NCBI RefSeq assembly: GCF_033118175.1
Contig: NC_083710.1
Coordinates: 40,269,501-40,333,500 of the forward strand
Reading direction: 5' to 3'
DNA length: 64,000 nucleotides
Origin: Dama dama
Lineage: Eukaryota > Chordata > Mammalia > Artiodactyla > Cervidae
The stretch's first letter is position 1. Each line of letters begins with the position of its first letter. Below are positions 21,521 to 34,385 of this stretch, in pieces. Position numbers and translations under genes: made by a program. Below the pieces are notes generated by a model that saw nothing but the letters and a program-made list of their open reading frames with translations, was not told where the DNA came from and did no database searches.

Positions 21521-23117
21521 ACTCATTCAGTCCTGTCCGACTCTTTGGGACCCCATGGACTGCAGCACGCCAGGCTACCCTGTCCATCACCAACTCCCAG
21601 AGCTTACTCAAACTCATGCCCAATCGAGTTGGTGATGTCATGCAACTGTCTCATCCTTTGTCATATCCTTCTCCTCCTACCTTCAATCTTTCCCAGAATC
21701 AGGGTCTTTTCCAACGAGTCAGTTCTTTGCATCAGGTGGTCAAAGTATTGGAGTTTCAGCTTCAGCATCAGTCCTTCCAATGAACATTCAGGACTGATTT
21801 CCCTGAGGATTGACTGGTTCAATCTCCCTACAGTCCAAGGGACTCTCAAGTGTTCTCCAACACCATCGTTCAAATACATCAATTTTTACACTCAGCTTTC
21901 TTTATGGTCCAATTCTCTCATCCATGCATGACTACTGGAAAAACCATAGCTTTGACTAGATGGAACTTTGTTGGCAAAGTATTGTCTCTACTTTTTAATA
22001 TGCTGTCTCTAGGTTTAACATAGCTTTCTTCCAAGGAGCAAGTGTCTTTTTCATTTCATGGCTGCAGTCACCATCTGCAGAGATTTTGGAGCCCCAAAAA
22101 TAAAATCTGTCACTGTTTTCATTGTTTTTCCATCTATTTGCCATGAAGTTACAGGACCAGATGCCATGATCTTCATTTTTTGAATGTTGAGTTTTAAGAC
22201 AACCTTTTCACTCTCTTCTTTTACTTTCATCAAGGGTTGCTTTAGTTCTTCACTTTCTGCCATAAGGGTAGTGTCATCTGCATATCTGAGGTTATTGTTA
22301 TTTCTCCTGGCAATCTTGATTCCAGCTTGTGCTTCATACAGCCTGGCATTTGGCATGGTGTACATATAAGTTAAATAAGCAGAGTGACAACATAAGGCCT
22401 TGACGAACTCCTTTCCCAATTTGGATCCAGTCTGTTGCTCCATGTCCGGTTCTAACTGTTCCCTCTTGACCTGCCTACAGATTTCTCAGGAGACAGGTAA
22501 GGTGTTCTGGTATTCTGATCTTTTGAAGAATTTTCCACAGTTTGTTGTGATCCACACAGTCCAAGGCTTTGGCATAGTCAATAAAGTTGAAGTAGATATT
22601 TTTCTGGAACTCCCTTGCTTTTTTGATGATCCAGTGGATGTTGGCAATTTGATCTCTGGTTCCTCTGTCTTTTCTAAATCCAGCCTGAACATCTGGAATT
22701 TCACAGTTCATGTACTGTTGAAGCCTGGCTTGGAGAATTTTGAGCATTACTTTGCTAGCATGTGAGATGAGTGCAATTGGGCGGTAGTTTTGAACGTTCT
22801 TTACCATTGCCTTTCTTTGGGATTGGAATGAAAACCGACCTTTTCCAGTCCTGTGGCCACTGCTGAGTTTTCCAAATTTGCTGGCATATTGACTGCAGCA
22901 CTTTCACAGCATCATCTTTTAGGATTTGAAATAGCTCAACTCAAATTCCACCACCTCCACTAGCTTTGTTCATTGTGATGCTTCCTAATGCCCACATGGC
23001 TTTGCATTCCAGGATGTCTGGCTCTAGGTGAGGGTTCACACTATCTTGGTTATCTGGGTCATGAAGATTTTTTTGTATAATTCTTCTGTGTATTCTTGCC
23101 ACCTCTTCTTATATCTT
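21521..23117 (-). mobile_element. BovB LINE, antisense
   Basis: 1.6 kb from the 3' end to the connector (KKRWQEY region), 5' truncated near 23117. Minus-strand remnants: C-terminal piece 21661-21882, catalytic piece 22051-22443 with YADD kept at 22273-22284, and a 110-codon early reverse-transcriptase piece at 22475-22807 carrying the motif A run DYAKALDCVDHNKLW and the fingers run AGFRKDRGTRDQIANI. Frameshifts separate them, so the copy is inactive although its catalytic motifs survive. Confidence 0.93.
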
Positions 23118-24019
23118 GTAAGTACCTTACAATAAAGCAATTCTAAATCATTGCCCCATCCCTTATATCATTGCTGCTATTCTTCTTATTTGTATATAAG
23201 GATACATAAGGATATCTTCATAAATTTTTGGTATTATTTCAAACAAACTGTTATCTGTTAGGTCAATGAGAATATAAATATTTTTATTTTGTTTTTACTT
23301 ATTCCTTTTTAGATGCTCTCTGTTCCTTCATATAGACCCAAGTTTCTAAGCTATATTGTTTCGTTCTTTCTAAAGAATATCTTTAACATTTCTTGCAAGT
23401 CAGGACTACTGCTAACAAATCCCATCACTTTTTTGTTACCTAGGTAAGTAGCTATTTCCCTTTCACTTTTGAAAGGTAATCTTCCAAGAAGCAGAATTCT
23501 AGGTTGTTTGGTTATTCTTCTGAACATTTAAACTTTTCACTCCACTGATTTTCTGTTTATGTATTTTCTGACAAGAAGTTACATGAATTTCTTATCTTTT
23601 CTTCTCTATAGTAAAATTTCCTGTACCCGCACCCAAGCTGCAAGTTTTTCTCTTTTTCTTCGATTTTATGCCATTTGAATATGATATGTTGTCGTCATTT
23701 TCTGTCATTTGAATATGATCTAGTTTTACTTATTGGCATTTCCCTACTTGGTCTTCTCTGAGCTTCCCAAATCTGTAGTTTGGTATTCAACATAAACTTG
23801 TGAAAATTCTCAGTGAGTATTGTTTCAAGTATTTCATCTGTTTTATTCTTATGTCTCCTTATGATATTTTCATATATGTGTTACCCTTTTGTAATTTTCC
23901 TACATCTTGTATACTCTACTATCTTTTTTTTTTTCTTTGTATTTCAATATTGGAAGTTTCTACTGATATATTCTCAAGTGTGGCAATTCATCCCTTAGCT
24001 ACATCCAATGTTTTCTTTG
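23118..24019 (-). mobile_element. Old L1 LINE, antisense 5' region (tentative)
   Basis: AT-rich sequence resembling the antisense 5' part of an old L1 (tttcttgcaagtcagga; ttttctgacaagaagtta). A local near-duplication around atttgaatatgat appears at about 23674 and 23707. A 102-codon plus-strand frame at 23800-24108 mostly reads the antisense of this region and runs into the next BovB. Confidence 0.5.
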
Positions 24020-24617
24020 GCTTTATTTTCTTGGACTCCAAATCACTGCAGATGGTGGCTACAGCCATGAGAATAAAAGATGCTTGCTCCTTGGAGGAAA
24101 AGCTATGACCAAACTACACAGCATATTAAAAAGCAGAGACACTACTTTGTCAACAAAGGTCTGTCTAGACAAAGGTATGGTTTTTCCAGTAGTCATGTAT
24201 GGATGTGAGAGTTGGACCATAAAGAAGGCTGAGCACTTAAGAATTAACACTTTTGAACTGTGGTGTTGGAGAAGACTCTTGAGAGTCCCTTGGACTTCAA
24301 GGAGATCCAACCAGTCAATCCCAAAGAAAATCAGTCCTGAATATTCATTGGAAGGACTGATGCTGAAGCTGAAACTCCAATACTTTGGCCACCTGACGGG
24401 AAGAACTGACTCCTTAAAAAAGAGCCTGATGCTGGGAAAGAATGAAGGCAGGAGGAGACAGGGATGACAGAGGATGAGATGGTTGGATGGCATCACTGAC
24501 TAGATGGACATGAGTTTGAGTGAACTCTGGGAGTTGAATATTGACAAGGAAGCCTGGAGTGCTGCAGTCCATGAGATCACAAAGAGTTGGACTCAACTGA
24601 GCGACTGAACTGACTGA
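24020..24617 (+). mobile_element. BovB LINE 3' end
   Basis: A 600-bp sense copy from the [18 protein letters not shown] region to the 3' terminus (gagcgactgaactgactga). A 127-codon open stretch at 24084-24467 covers the GRKAMTKL to EGRRRQ part, with the conserved [13 protein letters not shown]. Flanks atgttttctt / atgtttttct near 24009 and 24617 may be the duplication. Confidence 0.9.
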
Positions 24618-25309
24618 TGTTTTTCTCAGTTTCCTCTCCTTTTATATTTTGTGTCCCTGCTCTAGATTTATACCTTGCAGGTTACCATGAGGTTTGTATA
24701 AAATATCTCATAAATAAAAGTCTTTTTTTCCCCCTGCTGATACTATCTCATTTTTATTTGCATATAAAAATTCCATCCATTTTTTTTCTTCCCTTTATGG
24801 TATTCTTGTCCTAAATGTTTTTAGTTTTTAACTATCCTTTTGCTACCAAATTGAACTAGCTATGGTTATTTTTACTGCTTTTTTTCTTTAACATCAATGT
24901 CATAATTGTGTTTAAAAATGTGTTCTGATACAAAGTTGAGATTTACTTATTCCTTTTATCACCTTACTGAAAGATTTGTGTAATTTTGCCTTAATGTTTA
25001 AGATATGAGTTCCTTTCAATATTTATTGTAAAGATTTAGTGTTGATGAACTTCCTCAGCTTTTCTTTTTCTGGGAAACCCTTTATTTTTCTTTCATATTT
25101 GAATAATAATAATTTGTTGGGCAGAGTATTCTTGACTGACTTTTTTTTTTTTTTAATCTTTTAGTACTTTGACTATATTATTCTACTCCCTCCTGGCCTT
25201 TAGAGTTTCTCCTGAGAAGTCTGTTGATATCCTAATGAGGGTTCTTTTGTTGATTACTATCTTTCTTTTTCCTGACTGCTTTTAAAATATTTCTTAGTCA
25301 ATGACTTTT
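24618..25309 (-). mobile_element. Old L1 LINE, antisense 5' region
   Basis: Continuation of the AT-rich old L1-like block (cctttattttt, ctcctgagaagtctgttgat on the plus strand, typical of L1 5' UTR read antisense). Interrupted by a CHR SINE at 25310. Confidence 0.55.
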
Positions 25310-25473
25310 TTTACCTTTTTTTTTTTTTTAATATTTACTTATTTGGCTGAGCTGAGACTTATTTGCAGATCTTAGTTGCGGCATGTGGGCTCTAGCTCCC
25401 TCACAAGGATCAAACCTGGGCCCTCTGCCCTGGGAGCAAAGAGTTTTAGCCACTGGGCCATCAAGAAGTCCCA
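25310..25473 (-). mobile_element. CHR-type SINE
   Basis: Antisense CHR with a T-run at about 25315-25329 and the signatures cttagttgcggcatgtggg and gccactgggccatcaagaag. Duplication of 12 bp with one mismatch: tcaatgactttt (25298-25309) and tcattgactttt (25474-25485). Confidence 0.88.
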
Positions 25474-26250
25474 TCATTGACTTTTGATAGTTTTAATATA
25501 ATGTGTCTTGTAGAAAGTCTTTTAATATTGTGGCAATCATGTGTTTCATTTTCATGGACTTGTGTATCTAGTTCCTTCCCCTTGTTTGGGAAATTCTTAG
25601 GTATTATTTCTTTAAATAAAATATTGTTTACACTCTCTCTGTTCTCTTTTTCTGGGATACCCATTATCACAATGTTGTTCTTTCTAAAATAATTAAATTG
25701 AAATTTCATAGAATTTAAATTAAAAAAAAATCTCTCTCCTCTTACACCTGTATTATTTCTCACAGAATTTAAGTTGTCATAAAACTTAATTTTGAAACAA
25801 ATCTTAGTTCTCTCACTTTCTTAAATATGTATTTTTTCATAATTTCCATCTTCAAGCTTGCATTTCTCTCTTTCATGTAATCTGCTAAATTTCCAGTGCT
25901 TTATAAGTCATTGTTTATTTCATTTATTTAGTTCCTCAATCTCAGAATTTTTGTTTGGTTCTTTTGTAAAGTTTAAATCTCTTTGGTAGATATTTTTTTG
26001 GTTCATAAATTATTTTCCTGAGCTAATTAAACTGGCTTTCTGAGTTTTCTTGTAGTTCATTGTTTTTCTTTATGAAAGGTGTTTTGAATTCTCTATTACA
26101 TAATATTTCGTGGCTTAAATTTTGGTTTCTGAAGAAGTTTCATTTTCTTTTTGTGTGCTTCTTCATGGTGTTTAATAATTAAAGTTCATCTGCACATATG
26201 AAGTAGTAAATATCTTTCTTTAGTTTTCTTTTTTTTTAAACTCAGTTATG
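25474..26250 (-). mobile_element. Old L1 LINE, antisense 5' region continued
   Basis: Resumes directly after the CHR duplication (tttctgggatacccattat is a typical antisense L1 5' segment). Ends near a T-run before the next SINE. Confidence 0.55.
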
Positions 26251-26364
26251 CTGGAGAAGGGAATGGCAATCTGCTCCGGTATCCTTGCCTGGAGAATCCC
26301 ATGGACAGACTATGGGGTCACAAAGAGTCTGACACGGCTGAATGACTAGCACTTTCACTTTCAA
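26251..26364 (+). mobile_element. Bov-tA SINE, 5'-truncated
   Basis: Only the A-unit (ctggagaagggaatggca to actttcactttc). The tRNA-like head is missing. Confidence 0.88.
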
Positions 26365-26427
26365 GGATTCAATAGTTTAGAGTAAAAGTCTTTTGTTTTT
26401 CAGTAGGTGGCATTATAGGACAAAATT

Positions 26428-26888
26428 TCAGTTCAGTTCAGTTGCTCAGTGGTGTCTGACTCTGTGACCCCATGGACTGCAACACACCAGGCTTCTCCAA
26501 CTCCTGGAGTTTACTCAAACTCATGTCCATTGAGTTGGTGATGCCATCCAACCATCTCATCCTCTGTCATCCCCTTCTCCTCCGGCCTTCAATCTTTCCC
26601 ATCATCAAGTTCTTTTCCAAGGAGTCAGTTCTTCAGATCAGGTGGCCAAAGGATTGGAGTTTCAGCTTCAGCATCAAATCTTCCAATGAATATTCAGGAC
26701 TGATTTCCTTTAGGATTGACTGGTTGGATCTCCTTGCAGTCCAAGGGACTCTCAAGAGTCTTCTCCAGCACCACATTTCAAAAGCATCAATTCTTCGGCA
26801 CTCAGTCTTCTTTATGGTAGAACTCTCACATCCATACATGGCTATTGGAAAAACCATAGCTTTGACTAGACAGACCTTTGTTGGCAAG
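26428..26888 (-). mobile_element. BovB LINE 3' end, antisense
   Basis: 460 bp from the (cagtt)n terminus to ctttgttggcaa. An 84-codon minus-strand remnant (26633-26887) reads [20 protein letters not shown] and the ELW-type motif with substitutions (EMWCWRRLL). The long plus-strand frame over it is antisense. Confidence 0.92.
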
Positions 26889-27625
26889 TTAATCTTAACT
26901 CTATTTGAGAATTATCAATTTTTACCGTTCTCTGCCTGTGTTATAGATGTTACAAGTAGCTTTGATGTCACTGCTTTTGCACCCAGGGTCATTAATGCCT
27001 TGCTCTTACCAGTTTCACTGGCATGGCCTGGAACATCAGGGTAGCAGCTCTCTTCACCACATCTATGGTTTCCTGGATTGTAGTCTTTGCCAATTTGGGG
27101 AATGGAACAGTGTGAGAGGAAAACCAGGGTAGTGAGTGTCTCTACCATCACAGGAAAAGTGTCAGGTCTGTGGGTGTCACTGCTATGAGTAGGGGAAGTG
27201 GCTGGAATTATGGGCACCTTAGTGGCAGGAGCAGCCACTCTGCTGCTATTACTATCTGGTTCCCTGTAACTTTGGGTGCTACATTTGGAGGCTAGTGTTT
27301 CATGCTTACCTCCCCTGAGGCTATCTAGTTCTCTGGGAGTTGTAGGTTTAACAGCCATGGTTGGGATAAATGATTACAGATACTGCCTTTGCTCTTTCCC
27401 AGGTTCTGCCTCTGTGTGTTCCAGTCCACCCATCTTTAGATGTACACATGTGTGGAATTTTCCAGCATACTGGAGTGTTGGGCAGAGGCACCTTAGTCAT
27501 ATTATAGTTGTTTTCCTCATTGTAGCATATGTGTTGCCAAAGCGAGCACTGTTTTACTCATTGTAGATGAAAGGAGAGAGACAAAGTAGCATCTCATAGT
27601 GCCATGATGGTGACATTACACCCTG
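26889..27625 (-). mobile_element. Probable 5' UTR of an old L1 (tentative)
   Basis: Less AT-rich than its surroundings and ends with gccatgatggtgac, which resembles the start of an L1 read antisense. A 147-codon frame on the minus strand at 26915-27358 (Thr/Ser/Pro-rich) has no domain I recognise. L1 5' UTRs commonly contain such accidental frames. Family assignment is inferred from context: old antisense L1 precedes it. Confidence 0.35.
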
Positions 27626-28813
27626 ACATCAAGTTTAGTATGATCTTTTGATGATACCTCTCTCCAACATTTATCAAAACTATAGCCTCCATTTGGCATA
27701 TTAATATAATAAACTTTAAATATATTTTCCTACACCAAACCTTCTTATAGTTTAAGAATTTTGCATCAGGATTAGTGATTTAATGACTCTTATTTTTCCC
27801 TTTAGATGCTTATATCTGTTTCATAATTGAGGTTGGTTTTCACTTTTATTTAGGAAAATTTTTGCTAGGTTTCAGTAGCAATTGATAGAATTTTGCTAGA
27901 AATTGGTAGAATTTCTAGAGGCACACCAAACTAACCATACTCTGTCTTGTTTAAGCATAAAATGCTTTATTGAAGTACATTAGACAAGAAACTTCATTAT
28001 AGAGAATCACTATAAAGCTTGCTTGATCATAGTTGGAACAGTAGATAATTCAGTAAGATGGATGTTTGTCAGAGAGTGTGAGATTAACCACAAGAATTCA
28101 GTATGAGGAGTACCAATTTATTGTTGTTTCTAGAGGTCCTATGACCAGTAGCAAGCAGAAGAAGGAAGGAAGTCAATTGCAAGAGTGATAGAGAAGAGAA
28201 ATGTTGAGTCACCAATGAATAAGAAGCAAATAGGGCCCAGACGGTCTGCTTTTTGAGTTTACAATAGAAGGAAAAAAAATTTTTTTTCTCTTGTTTAGAG
28301 AGTTTGCTTTTGCTTTACTATTATTAGTATACACAATTGAGCTTAATCATAATTTTTACAGGCTTCATATCAATGTTCTGACTGTTTTATATTTTTTCTC
28401 ATGCAAATTTTAAAGAAATAAGCTTAGAATCAGATAGAATCCTTACAATTTTTTTTAAGGAAAAATCAAGTAGAAACAACTGAAGATCTTTCTATTTACA
28501 ATTAAAATTGAATAATGCATCTATTTGCAAATCATAGAGATTAATGCTTCAATCAAAGTTTTGAATCATGCAGCTATAGAGGTGCTTATTATCCATCCAT
28601 TAATTTCCTTGACCTGAACTACACAGCAGTCTGGCACGCATTGGAAAATTACAATGGATTATAAGACAATTCATTGGGGAATGATTGAAATTATAGCTGC
28701 TATTTCAGATACAGTCTCTTTTCTTGGGCAATGTAATAAATCTCTGGCACTGGAAAGTACTTGTGTGCTTGCAAACTTGTTTCCTTTTTCTTTCTTTTGA
28801 AAAAGTAATATAT
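27626..28813. other. Unassigned AT-rich DNA
   Basis: 1.19 kb without recognisable gene or repeat. Confidence 0.6.
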
Positions 28814-29030
28814 TCTTTAAAAAATTTATTTTATATTGAAGCATAGTTGATTAACATGTGTTGGTTTCAGGTGTACAGAAAAGTGGTTCATTTATACATA
28901 CACATGTATGTATTCTTTTTCAAATTATCTCTTTCCATTTATGTTGTTACAGAATATTGATAAGAGTTCACTGTGATATACAGTAGCTTCTTGTTGGTTG
29001 TCTATTAAAAATAGTATATTCTTGGAAATA
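28814..29030 (-). mobile_element. L1 LINE 3' UTR, antisense (artiodactyl type)
   Basis: Contains the artiodactyl L1 signatures ttggtttcaggtgtacag and cttcttgttggttgtctatt. 5' truncated; related to 47540-48057. Confidence 0.8.
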
Positions 29031-29290
29031 TAGGTCAACAGGAGTTAAGTCTTTACATGCTTTAAGGATATGTAATGTTTCATATCTGTGCCATAAAATA
29101 ATCTTGAAGCACATTAACAACCTCATTATCCCCACAGACCATGATCCTGGGACATCTCACTGCTAATCTCAACTTTTAGTGGACTGAGAAAACTAGAATA
29201 TCAAGAAGCAGCAAGTTCAAGATCCCCAGTTATAAATGTAAGATATATGTGTGTCAGAGTGGAGAATAAATTTAGAAAATGTTAAAGTCC

Positions 29291-30614
29291 TTCAGTTCAG
29301 TTCAGTCACTCAGTCGTGTCCAACTCTTTGTGAGCCCATGAACAGCAGCACGCCAGGCTTCCCTGTCCTTCACCGACTCCCTCAGCTTACTCAAAACTCA
29401 TGTCCATTGAGTCGGTGATGCCATCCAACCATCTCATCCTCTGTCATTCCCTTCTCCTCCTGCCTTCAATATTTTCAGCATCAGAGTCTTTTCCAGTGAG
29501 TCAGCTCTTCGCATCAGGTGCCCCAAATATTGGAGCTTCAGCTTCAGCATCAGTCCTTCCAATGAATATTCAGGACTGATTTCCTTTGGGATTGACTGGT
29601 TGGATCTCCTTGAAGTCCAAGGGACTGAGAGTCCCCTCAACAGTCTTCTCCAACACCACAGATCAAAAGCATCAACTCTTCAGTGCTCACCCTTCTTTAT
29701 GGCCCAACTCTCACATCCATACATGACTACAGGAAAAACCATAGCTTTGACTAGATGGACCTTTGTTGGCAAAGTAATGTATTTGCTTTTTAATATGCTG
29801 TCTAGGTTGGTCATAGCTTTTCTTCCAAGGAGCAAGTGTGTTTTAATTTCATGGCTGCAGTCACCATCTTCAGTGATTTTGGAGCCCCCGCCCCTCCCCC
29901 CCCCCAAAAAAAAAAAAAACCACTCTGTCACTGTTTCCACTGTTTCCCCATCTATGTACCATGAAGTGATGTGGCCAGGTGCCATAATCTTCATCTTCTG
30001 AATGTTGAGTTTTAAGACAACTTTTTCACTCTCCTCTTTCACTTTTATGGAGGTTCTTTATTTAGAGGTTATTCTTTGCTTTCTACCATAAGAGTGGTAC
30101 CATCTGTATATCTGAGGTTATTGATTTTTCTCCCAGAAATCTTGATTCCAGTGTGGGCTCCTTCCAGCCCAGCATTTCTCAAGATGTACTCTTCATATAA
30201 CTTAAATAAACAGAGTGACAACATACAGCCTTGACGAACTCCTTTCCCAATTTGGATCCAGTCTGTCGCTCCATGTCTGGTTCTAACTGTTCCCTCTTGA
30301 CCTGTCTACAGATTTCTCAGGAGGCAGGTAAGGTGGCCTGGTATTCTGATCTTTTGAAGTATTTTCCACAGTTTATTGTGATCCACACAGTCAAAACCTT
30401 TGGCATAGTCAATAATGTTGAAGTAGATGTTTTTCTAGAACTCTCTTGCTTTTTTGATGATCCAATGGATGTTGGCAATTTATTCTCTGGTTCTTCTGCC
30501 TTTCTAAATCCAGCTTGAACATCTGGAATTTCACAGTTCATGTACTGTTGAAGCCTGGCTTGGAGAATTTTGAGCATTACTTTGACAGCATGTGAGATGA
30601 GTGCAATAGTGCAA
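29291..30614 (-). mobile_element. BovB LINE, antisense, with exact target duplication
   Basis: 1.32 kb flanked by the perfect 9-bp duplication ttaaagtcc (29282-29290, 30615-30623). Minus-strand remnants: C-terminal 29434-29640, a 120-codon piece 29680-30042, and early reverse transcriptase 30317-30577. The catalytic box reads YTDG (30099-30110), losing the second aspartate. A C-run/A-run at about 29884-29919 is an internal expansion. It is 5' truncated after the VMLKILQARLQQY region. Confidence 0.94.
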
Positions 30615-30623
30615 TTAAAGTCC

Positions 30624-31221
30624 TAAACCTCACTGAAATACCTGTGAATTTAAGTGTCTCTGTTTTAATCAGAGAAAATAATTGGGGTAACATAGGGAGT
30701 GGTTAGGAAGAGAATTTACATATCTCTCAGAGGCATGGGAAAGGAAAGCCAACAAAGTGTACGGAGGCATGTCCAGGTAGCACAGAGTGGGAGCCATTCA
30801 GTTACATCAGAAGAAATGAAAGGAAAAACTAGTTGTGCAAATCCAGAGATAGTATCTGTACCTGTAGAAGATGTCAACATGATAGAAGTTGCAATGTTTT
30901 ATACATGAATGTACCCTTCCTGAAGCAAATAATGTGAAACATGCAGTAAAAGAGATATGCTAACTTAAATCTCCACCTGCACTCCATCTCTTGTCCTGAG
31001 CCCCTCATTAATTTCATTTAAAGTAGTACCTCTGCCTTTTCATTTTGCTCAACTTCTCTGGCTCTATGATTAAATTATAGACTAACTCATGATTAACTCA
31101 GTTACCTATTGTGTTCATAAATGGGAGCCTTTCTAAAGAGACTGCATTCTCCCAAAGCCTTTGGTGGGATAGCTGGACTTGTAGATGCTAGTCATGTATT
31201 TCCTCAGGGTGTACTGGAAGC
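30624..31221. other. Unassigned DNA
   Basis: No recognised gene or repeat. A 69-codon plus-strand frame at 30699-30908 has no family features and is probably chance. Confidence 0.55.
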
Positions 31222-31435
31222 TATTGCCTTGGTGGCTCAAATGGAAAAGAATTTACCTGCAATGCAGGAGACCTGGGTCAATCTCTGGGTTGGGAAGACC
31301 CCTGGAGAACGGAATGGCTACCCATTCCAGTATTTTTGCCTGAGAATTTCATGGACAGAGGAACCTGGCAGGCTATATAGTCCATGGGGTTGCAAAGAGT
31401 CAGATATGACTGAGAGACTAACACTTTCACTTTCA
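31222..31435 (+). mobile_element. Bov-tA SINE
   Basis: Full-length sense copy from gccttggtggctcaaatgg to cactttcactttcagg. Confidence 0.92.
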
Positions 31436-32570
31436 GGAGTAGAAATGGAAGGCTAGTTCTAGGGTCAGGTCTGAGGCAAGACTTCCCCTGGGTTTAGTGG
31501 CTGTCATACTCTTATCAGTGTCATAGACTATCCCAATTTGCTGGAACAGAAGCCTTGAGGCCAGATCCAAGCTGTCTCTGTTTTCCTTTAGGCATTTGTT
31601 TGCCCCTTCTCCCTCCACTGAGACTCCTGCGTGAGAGTGGAGAACTGCTAAAGCTGAAGGGACCCATGTGTACTTTTATGGGCTATTATTATGTACAGAC
31701 AGAGATCTGAGCCGCCTCCATTGTACTGCCTGTACAAAGGCCAAACTTTTGTTTCCCTGCTCTGCTCAGACACAACCTCTGGTGCAAGTGCCTTTTTTCC
31801 CTCCTATCTGATTGCTTCTCCCAGTCTCCTGCCACCCCTGCTCTATTATTGAACAGTCCTCAAGGCAGGCGTGGTTTGTATTTGTATAAACTCTCAGTGT
31901 ATACCACGGGTTACCTCTGGTTGAGCAGCCACCATCAGAAATCTGGGCAGCCTCTGAGGCACTGCTTGAGGAAATGCCAACAATGGCTACTGCTGATCCA
32001 CCCAGATACCACCTGAGACCAGGCAGCCTCTGCCTCCTATGGTCAAATCTTCTCCCAGGTTGTGGCTGTCCCAGATCAAGTACAATGCTGTGACATAGAG
32101 TGAACATGGCTAGAGCATTCACGTGACAGGGGAGCTGCTGGAACAGACCTCCCTCTGCCCTGCTGGAGGGAAGTCAGCAAGTGCTTGCACCTCATGAGCA
32201 GGATTCAAGCTTCCCGCTGTCCTACTGGTAGTCCCAGCACTTTTTCAACCAACCAAGGGGGCTTATTTCCCTTCAGTCGGACTCAGGACTTGGGTGCCCA
32301 AATTATGGCTTAAACCACTCACTCTCCAGGGCATGTAATTGCTTTTATCCTTTGCATTCCCTCTGAGGGGCAGAGCTCCTAGCTTGGATCCTTCTCTTCT
32401 TACCTGTTTGGTTACATGTATATCATTCTTACAGACTTGGTTGTAAAGTAATTTTTCTTCAGTTCCCACTTACTTTTTAGTGAGAATTTTTCCACATGTA
32501 GATATGTTTTTTATGTGTTCATAGGGAAGCGGAGCTTCATGGCCTTTTACTCCACCTAACTTGATCAATT
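31436..32570 (-). mobile_element. Probable L1 5' UTR, antisense (tentative)
   Basis: A 1.1-kb block richer in G+C than the rest of the region. It ends with gttcatagggaagcggagct and a ccttttactccacctaact stretch, which resembles the first bases of an L1 read antisense. A 118-codon minus-strand frame at 31766-32122 is unrecognised and probably incidental. Alternative: unique GC-richer DNA. Confidence 0.4.
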
Positions 32571-34385
32571 TCCTTTTTAAAAACAGAACTAAACTATAGT
32601 ACTTTTTTTCTTCATGAATTTGTATAAAATATACCATCTTCTATAGAATATACTTAAAAGCACCTGAAAGTTTGTATTTTCCATGAGGTGATTTTTTCCC
32701 CCCTTCTGGCAACTGTTAAATAAAATGAAGAGAAAAGTACTTCAAGAGTCTTCAGATTTTTACATTGGCTTTGTTCTTCATGATTGAGTTTTCATATTGA
32801 TAATCAAACTATAAAACTTGATATTAACTAAGACTATGTCTCTATGTCTGAATTTTAAAAACTAAGTAGATAAAATGTTTATTTTATTTACTCAAAATAT
32901 GACTGTTTCTAGGAGAATTTCAGGGATTCAATTAGATTAATTGAGACTTTGTGAGGAAAAAAAAATATTTCTCAGATTCAATAGAAGTTATCTAAGCCTG
33001 TAAAATTTTCTTTGAAAGTCATACAGCAATTAGAAAACATCTCTCAGCTTAGTCTGGAGCTTCAAGAATGATAAAGAACTCAACACCTCAAATTTATTCA
33101 TATATATTATGTGAGTGATCAACTTTAACTTCAAGATTGCATTCCAGGATACATGTATTATACTTTCATAAAAATGTAGTTATTTTTTCAAATGATCATT
33201 TTATAATGATATAAATAATCTCATTTCTATAAAACGGTAGCTCTTCATACATGAATTTGAGAAATGTATTTTTAAGCTCTTAATCAGAGCTCTTTAATTT
33301 CAGATGAGAAACCATGCTGAAAGACAAAAGGGTGTGCATAATCCAAGCCAGCTCCAAAAATTTTATAGTAGCTTCTTATTATCTTAATCCTAATTTTGAG
33401 ATATTTACTAAGTTTTAAACTTTCCCAGCTTCTTTTGGTTTTGAATCAATCTAATATTAATCAGATATATTTTATGAGAAATAATGGGCATGCCATTTTT
33501 GTGTGAGCACATTAGTTTTCATGGAAACATATAGCAAATATTCTTTATGTTATTTCTTTTAACAGAATGTGTTATGAATATTTTTAAAGTTATTTTGTAT
33601 AGCTTAGATTTTATGTTACTAATAGCAGCATAATATTGGACTTCATAATACACGAGTATGGCCTCCAAGTGCAGGATATGATGTGATCCTTTCCTATAAA
33701 CAATCTATCAAACATGGCTTTAGTTTTACATTTTTTTCCTTGAACTTCAGTAGGAAAAATAATTTTTAACAGGATTCTTCTATGCTGTTTTGTGGCTAAC
33801 TCTTTAAGGTTCACTAGGAACAGATTTAGTTGAGTGAGAAATAACCTCATGACTTTGAACTTTCACAAGTTAAATAAATGTTTCTGGTGATCCCTTGAAA
33901 ACTATATCTGAGATTTAACACTAGCTGAAGTGGAAAAAGTCATGTCTCAAAATTCTATAATGCTGTAAAAAGTAAATTATATCATGTTGGCCAGGCTTAG
34001 TGAGAGCATGATTGAAAAGCTAAACAGGAGAGTGATTTGACACTGGTGAGATCTTGCTAAGCTACTAGGTCAAAGTTGTGCTGACAGGGAGCTGTACCTG
34101 AGAACCTATCTGGTTCTTTAGCATTGTACTGTGGATTTGGCCATAGAAATTTTCCTAGGTCAACCAACTAAAAATATTGCATTTAGGTTCATGTAAATAT
34201 TGCACAAGCATTAGATATATGATATTGATTTCATATATCATTTGATACATGATATTTAATAGCAATGAGTAACCTTTACAAATTCTATACCTCTCTAAAT
34301 TTCTTACTATATGGTATATAAATGAGATATTGAGAAAAGAAACTATTTAGATATAAATTCAGATTTTGAAATGTCTGAAATTTAT
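32571..34385. other. Unassigned AT-rich DNA
   Basis: 1.8 kb with no identified gene or repeat. A 79-codon minus-strand frame at 33611-33850 is unrecognised; composition and lack of motifs argue for chance. Confidence 0.6.

Noticed and set aside
21374..21931. 185-codon plus-strand frame
   Set aside because: Starts in an unassigned block and then reads the antisense of BovB; no coding motifs.
26472..27044. 190-codon plus-strand frame
   Set aside because: Antisense of BovB plus flanking DNA.
33611..33850. 79-codon minus-strand frame as a small gene
   Set aside because: No recognisable domain, start context or splice partner; AT-rich unique DNA makes a chance frame likely.
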